Position numbers and translations under genes: made by a program. The notes below the pieces were generated by a model. That model was not told the DNA's origin. It did no database searches and worked only from the letters and a program-made list of their open reading frames with translations. From assembly GCA_958299035.1 (NCBI GenBank), contig CATQJL010000316.1, positions 5,978,674-6,042,673 on the forward strand: a stretch of 64,000 nucleotides of DNA, written 5' to 3'. The DNA is from Cylicocyclus nassatus. Its lineage: Eukaryota; Nematoda; Chromadorea; Rhabditida; Strongylidae. The first letter of the stretch is position 1; each line of letters opens with the position of its first letter. This document shows, in pieces, positions 52,601 through 58,600 of the stretch.

Positions 52601-55600
52601 AGATTTTTGAATGCAATAAGTCAAAACTCTTCGGCATCTTCGAGTGAATTTGTTGAAGGCATTCAATGCAAAACTGTCCCCTATCAAATGATCCAAAATC
52701 TTAGATGTAAGAAAAGATAGTAAAGTAAGGTTTGAAAGAGTTTTATCACCACCACTGAAAGCTATTTTGTGAAAATAATGGAAGTGATGGAGAAGTATAG
52801 AGGAAAAAAATTCGGATGTAGGAAGCTCCATTTTCCGCATGCTAGATTCATAAACGCAATGATTTTTATTGAGCAGCTTGTAATTTCAAATGGCTAAAGA
52901 CGGCTATAATATGGCTATTATATCTTCGTTCTCAGACTTACTGTCATAGACGGTGTTTATTTATCTTACAAGGAAAGGATACTTGGTGACCGTGGCTTTT
53001 TGAAATGAAACGTCCACCATTAAATGCATCTTGAAGCACTAATTCCAAATTTGCTTTCGGTATCTGCTGTGCACTCTTCCGAAAGAATTTATGAGCATTT
53101 CTTTCTAACAAAATTTGCACTGTTTTTGATACAGGTCACCAATATTAGGAAGTTCGCTTACGCACTATAAAAGAGCGTCCAAATAAAGTAAAGTTTTACG
53201 TTAAGCTAAAGAAAACTGTCTCCGATACATCAGATTCTACAAAGCCTGGATACTGACAATTTTGATTGCCTAAATCTCGCAAAATCAATATGGAAAAAAG
53301 TCCATAACTTCATTCAGGGAGTCGCACAGCAGATAATGAACATAGATTTAGAATCAGCTTTCCAAGACGCACCTACTGGTATACATCTTATTGCAAAAGG
53401 CTACGGTCACCAAGTACCCTTACCTCGTTAGCCATAACTCACCTTCGATAGAGATTTCAAAGACTTGATTATTTGCTGAATAAACTCCCAAACTTCCCAG
53501 ACAAACGTTCGAGACGACATGGGATATGAGCGCCGTGATGTGTGTGTGTGTGTGTTTGGCCCTTGAAGGCACACAGACAGCAGCAGCGACAGCGGTGCCA
53601 GAAGGGCAAGAAAATGTACTTGTTTGTGGGCTTCGGTGTGAGTGAGAGCAGGAGAGAAAAGGGTGACGCGGAGAAGGAAAGCGTCGATGAGTAACGACGG
53701 CATTATCCATGGCCATTATTGAAAACGATAGACTCTATGCGTTCATGAACTTTTGCATTTCAAGCTTTTTAAAAGGCGAGAGGGTTCTGATAAGCCGCAT
53801 CCACCACGCGCAGCAGTCCTTATATAATGAAAGAACTGACTAAAATTTGCCCTTTTTTCAAATATAGGTGTAAGATCATTTTTGCATCTCAAAAACCTAT
53901 GTCCTAATGTGTTATCATACGAAGCTGGGCTTCTGCACATGTATACAAATTTCACCACCTTATCTTGAAACTAATGCCACAAAAAATGCGGTGTGAAAAA
54001 TGCACCCGCTGCAAACCCGGGGCTATAATCCGATAACGAATCAAATAATTTCCAACGTATGAAGTTTTGTAGAGCACAGTCTAAGGATTAACGCATTGTG
54101 GTAACAGCAGTAACTTCTGATCTCTAAAATATTAGGGTGATCGCGAAGCAATGGGACACTTCGATTTTTTTTGCAATTTCGATGATTTTTTTTCTGATAA
54201 ATAATAAACAACCCGCAGAAAAGATACATTTGTATAAAGTGATCTTCGCATGTTATCCTCGTGCAGCTTGCAGCTCATATCCTACAATTCTTCGTGCGGC
54301 ACTTCAAAAAACGCAGACAGACTTTTTTTGAACGCCATCCGAATTTTACTGCAATACCTGGAAAAGTCCCTGGGCATATGACATATCATTCGAAACTGCT
54401 TTCCAAGCTCTTTTTAATGATTGCTTGAACCTGCAGAAATTCTTCATCATTTTGTACCAAAGAGGCAGATTATTCGTAAAAATGCAATATTTGACGCAGA
54501 TGTTCAAGTTAGAAAACTTTTTGATGTTTGGCCCACAAATTTTCAAAAAGCGAGGTTTTCGCGAGGTAAATTGCATACGTATGGATAGAGCGTAAACAGC
54601 TCTACCAGATGCCATTTGTCGAAGGTGAGCCCATTCGATCACCTCGATGAGAGAATAAATAATATGTCACCGTATTAATGCTATATCTTCTGTTGCAAGC
54701 CATGGGACCATCAGTCTATCGTACAGCTCTACCAGATGACATTTACTGACAGTCCCCTAACCCATTGCAGCACATATATTTTTCGCAGCCTCACTTGTTT
54801 TATTGCGGCGTTGCTGCCAGGGCTCGGGACGAGGTGGCTTACAAGCAAGCTGGATATCGTTTTGGGACGAAAAGCAAAGGGGGTTTCGTTTTTGTGACCG
54901 AAGAGACACGGAAGATTGGCGACGACGACCTTTTTTTAGTCGACGTTTCGTTTTTGGGGAATTTTTCAGGTTTTTAGAGGAAATTTGGTTGAGGCTCAAA
55001 GGGGACTTCGTAAAAATTCCCAAAAGTCAAGGGGGACTTCGTTTTTTCCATTTTCATCTAGCCACCTCGTGCCGAGCCCTGGTTGCTGCTCCAAGTTCGA
55101 AATTACTTGAAGTGACGAGCTTAGATTTGGGCATTATAAACACGACGCCATGCGACAGTGCCTATCTATAAACCTCGATCAGAAGATTTTGATATGTACT
55201 AACATCTTCCAAAACTTAAACAACTAACAGATTTTTCTGTCCAAGGAACTAATTTATTCTTTAGATGTCTCATTACTTTCCATCACTCTAATAAAATACG
55301 GTGAACACTGTCACAACGCTGTAAACATGGTGCTAACTGATCGCACCGTTGCCTTTCAAGTGGAAGCAGTCCGGAGTCCCGCTTGCATCAGAAGACGCGC
55401 GCAATATTCATATAAATACATATACATATATATATATATATCAATATAGAGGATGTCCGTGAGCTACAGGCATATTAGCCGTTCTGATAGTGTATTTCAG
55501 GAAAAAGACATGTTAGATGTTGTAACGCCTACGCATACCGGCCACCCTGTGCATTCGCTTCTAAACAAGCGGTGTGGGTGGCAATTTCAAATTTTGGGCC

Positions 55601-58600
55601 TAAACTGGATGCCCCGCCCCCAGTGTTTTTGGCACCAAAAGCAGCACTTTAGTACATGGCCAACCGCATAAATGGGCGGAGTTTCAAGTTGCGTTTTATG
55701 AAAAAGTTCGTCATTCGGGCATGGTAGGGTATCTGCTACCTGTTTAGAAGCAAGAAACTCTGCAACCTCTTTTCAGGGACCACAAAGTACGCGAAGGGCT
55801 GACTTTGACTTATACTCACTGAGATGCCAACTGCTGTTCTCTTTGGTTCTTTTACAGAATATTCCCAGCTGCTATGGTGCCAATGAAGCACTCGATACGA
55901 CAATTGCAGGCAAGAAAACAAAAGCCAGTTTATTGGCTTTTGTTAGCAAGCCTCTTTCTCCCACGCTCTTCCAAAGCATGATGAATTGTCTGAGATTGTG
56001 ACTACATTTCATTTTTTCCTCATAAAAAAGTTACACCGTTTCGATTTGCTGAAACCGCGATGGTTGTGCTAGAGTGGATAACCTTACATCAACTAGAAAA
56101 CAGCTTCACACTTCAGCTTTTTATACTCTTTCTTATCGCTTTCTCCAGAAAATGTAAGTTTTGGATCTTGTGTAAAATTCAAACCTTCAAACAATGATAA
56201 TATTCTAACCACTAAACTTTCGTATAAAAATGACATCAAGCACTGCAAATGAGAGGAACAGACTTTGTTGGACCGGATCTTCACAGCTGCACTCCCGATT
56301 AAGGAATTCTTTTGATGCCAGTATGCATTCTGTTACACTTTTTTCTAAAATTTCTGGGAAATTCCAGAAGCTTTCTGAAAACCCCATATTTACGACACGC
56401 TTAGGACATAACAGGGTCTACCCACTAACATGACTGATGCCGCAAGTGCACTAATTAACATGTTTATAGCAGTTCTGTAAAATACTCAAATTTCCAAATT
56501 TTGTTTGACTCATTCTTTGCATCTACTAGTGCCTTTCTTAGAATTTTTTTAGAATGTATTTTGGCACTGTCTCTTACATAAATTTCGGTCCTTCAGCGTT
56601 TTAACAACCAGTGGTCAAAAACATCAAAAGAAATTCAAAAACTTTCCTAAATTCCTTATGTGCATAGCGTAGAAATGAATATATTAGGTTGTCCCATAAG
56701 TCTTTTCATACCCGAATTTTCAGCGACATAAATCAGTTCTTCTTGAACTCCTGATAAAATGCAGGGTACCGTTCGACAGATCAAAGTAAGCTCTGCAAGA
56801 TGGCGTTCAAAAGTTCGCACCAAGCTCAATCAACATCTCAATCCTGCCAAAATAAAAAAATTTCCGAATTTCCGAAAAAACGGAAATCATCATATCTCAG
56901 TTCAAAACAGCTCTGCAAATTTCCCACTTTTTCATGCATATACTCTCCTCATCGGATATCTATACATGCGCTTGCTGCATTTTTCTCATGGCTAGAAACC
57001 AAGAAAAAAATAATGCGCTCAATTTTCAAACTTTGCCTGTATCACTTCTGTGTACCCCGCAAATGGTTGATTATATAGCTTATTCACTCAAAATTACTAT
57101 TAAAAATTTGCAGCCTGTTAGGTGCTGTAGTTCTTAAGAAAAAACGAATTGAAGGTCCGAATATGAAAAGACTTATGGGACAACCTAATAGAAAACTTAA
57201 GAATAATTTTTTGAAATTTTTTAGAGACGTTTTCTTCGTCGGAATCTCGATGATTGCAAAGATGGCGCACATTGACATTTAGACTGCTCAGAAAAAAACG
57301 GCCTGTGTTATCCTTCCATATTTGCTAAAAGCTGGGGACTATACCCTACTTGAATACATTGCCTGGTCTCTCCCTCATAATGCGAAAGAATCTAGCTCAT
57401 TTACAAAAATGGGAAATTTGTTGAGAATGGATTTTCAGCCACAAAGTAAGTGTTTTGCGCACGGATAGCGGATGCGACGGTACCGATGGATAGGCCTTTT
57501 GACCCTGCCCATATGTCGTGAACATGAATCTTTCCAAAGCTTCTGAGATTTTTAAGATTTGAAATAAAAAGTGTAACAGCAATTACTCGACAACCTAATC
57601 TATCAACTTTTATAAAAGAGCGATGTGGTTTCATTATAAGCGAATCAAACAACAAAAGACTGATGTACTATAGCTATACGATAACTAAAATTATTCCGAC
57701 GGCAGACGTTCAAAGGAGGAAAGGAAAGGGCAGTAAGAAAGTATTGAAGTACGAAGCTTAAGAGTGCAAATCAAGAAAATAAAAAAAAAACCTAAATATG
57801 CATTTCCTCTTTTTTTATAAATTTCAATCGACAATTTATACTGATAAAAGCGACGTAATTGATTTTAAGACTTAGAATAGCATTATAATTTCAATGATAA
57901 AAACTAATGAGAAAAAGGTCAACTAAGAGACCTACCTTAGCACATTCGAGTTCCTTCCGTTTCCGTCGGAGCTCGGCTGAGCAAACTGCTAATTGTTTCT
58001 CAGCTTCAACTTTCTGCAAAAAAATCACAAATCACAGATTTTGACATCGAGCGCCTTCTGTAAAGCAATTCCTTTCTGATATTCAACCTTACCTTAATAA
58101 TTGCTTCTTCCTCTACTCGCTTCTTTTTCTCCATTTCTCTACGTCGCTTCACTGGATCAGTGCTCATAGACGGGGAGATGTTGAGTGATTCTGTTCGAAG
58201 CGTGCTTTCTCGCGCTTTCCGAAGTGATTCTTCACGTAATTTCAGAGTGACACGACATTTATCCACCATATCTTCACAGTCGTGCTGAAAAATGGTTGCT
58301 ACAGAATTTGAAAATTATCTGAAGCAGATACATGATAGTCTTGATTTCGATGTACGGTTAAAAAAGCTGAATTCCAACTTCTTGAAAAATAAAAAGATCA
58401 AAAATTATGCTACTTTTAGGTAATGTGATACGGTTAACAAGGACGAAAAATAGATTCTAGCATTTTTTAAATTTATGTAAGCTGCACGAGTCAAGCAATA
58501 ACCATCTCCAGCCAATCTTGAAGAATCTTGACAAAACAATCGGTACGTGATTCTAGGTGTAAGATTTCACAGGTTAAGCTTTATTCAGATCTATCACTTA

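Larger units (their letters stand above)
47375..57935 (-). other. Intron g-h (10.6 kb)
   Basis: A very large intron. It contains the fold-back element 47835-48291, a possible broken gene fragment at 50631-50986, short tandem repeats near 53540 and 55430, the hairpin element 54817-55082 and the mariner-type MITE 56684-57188. The rest is AT-rich DNA in which I see nothing that supports a gene. Confidence 0.6.
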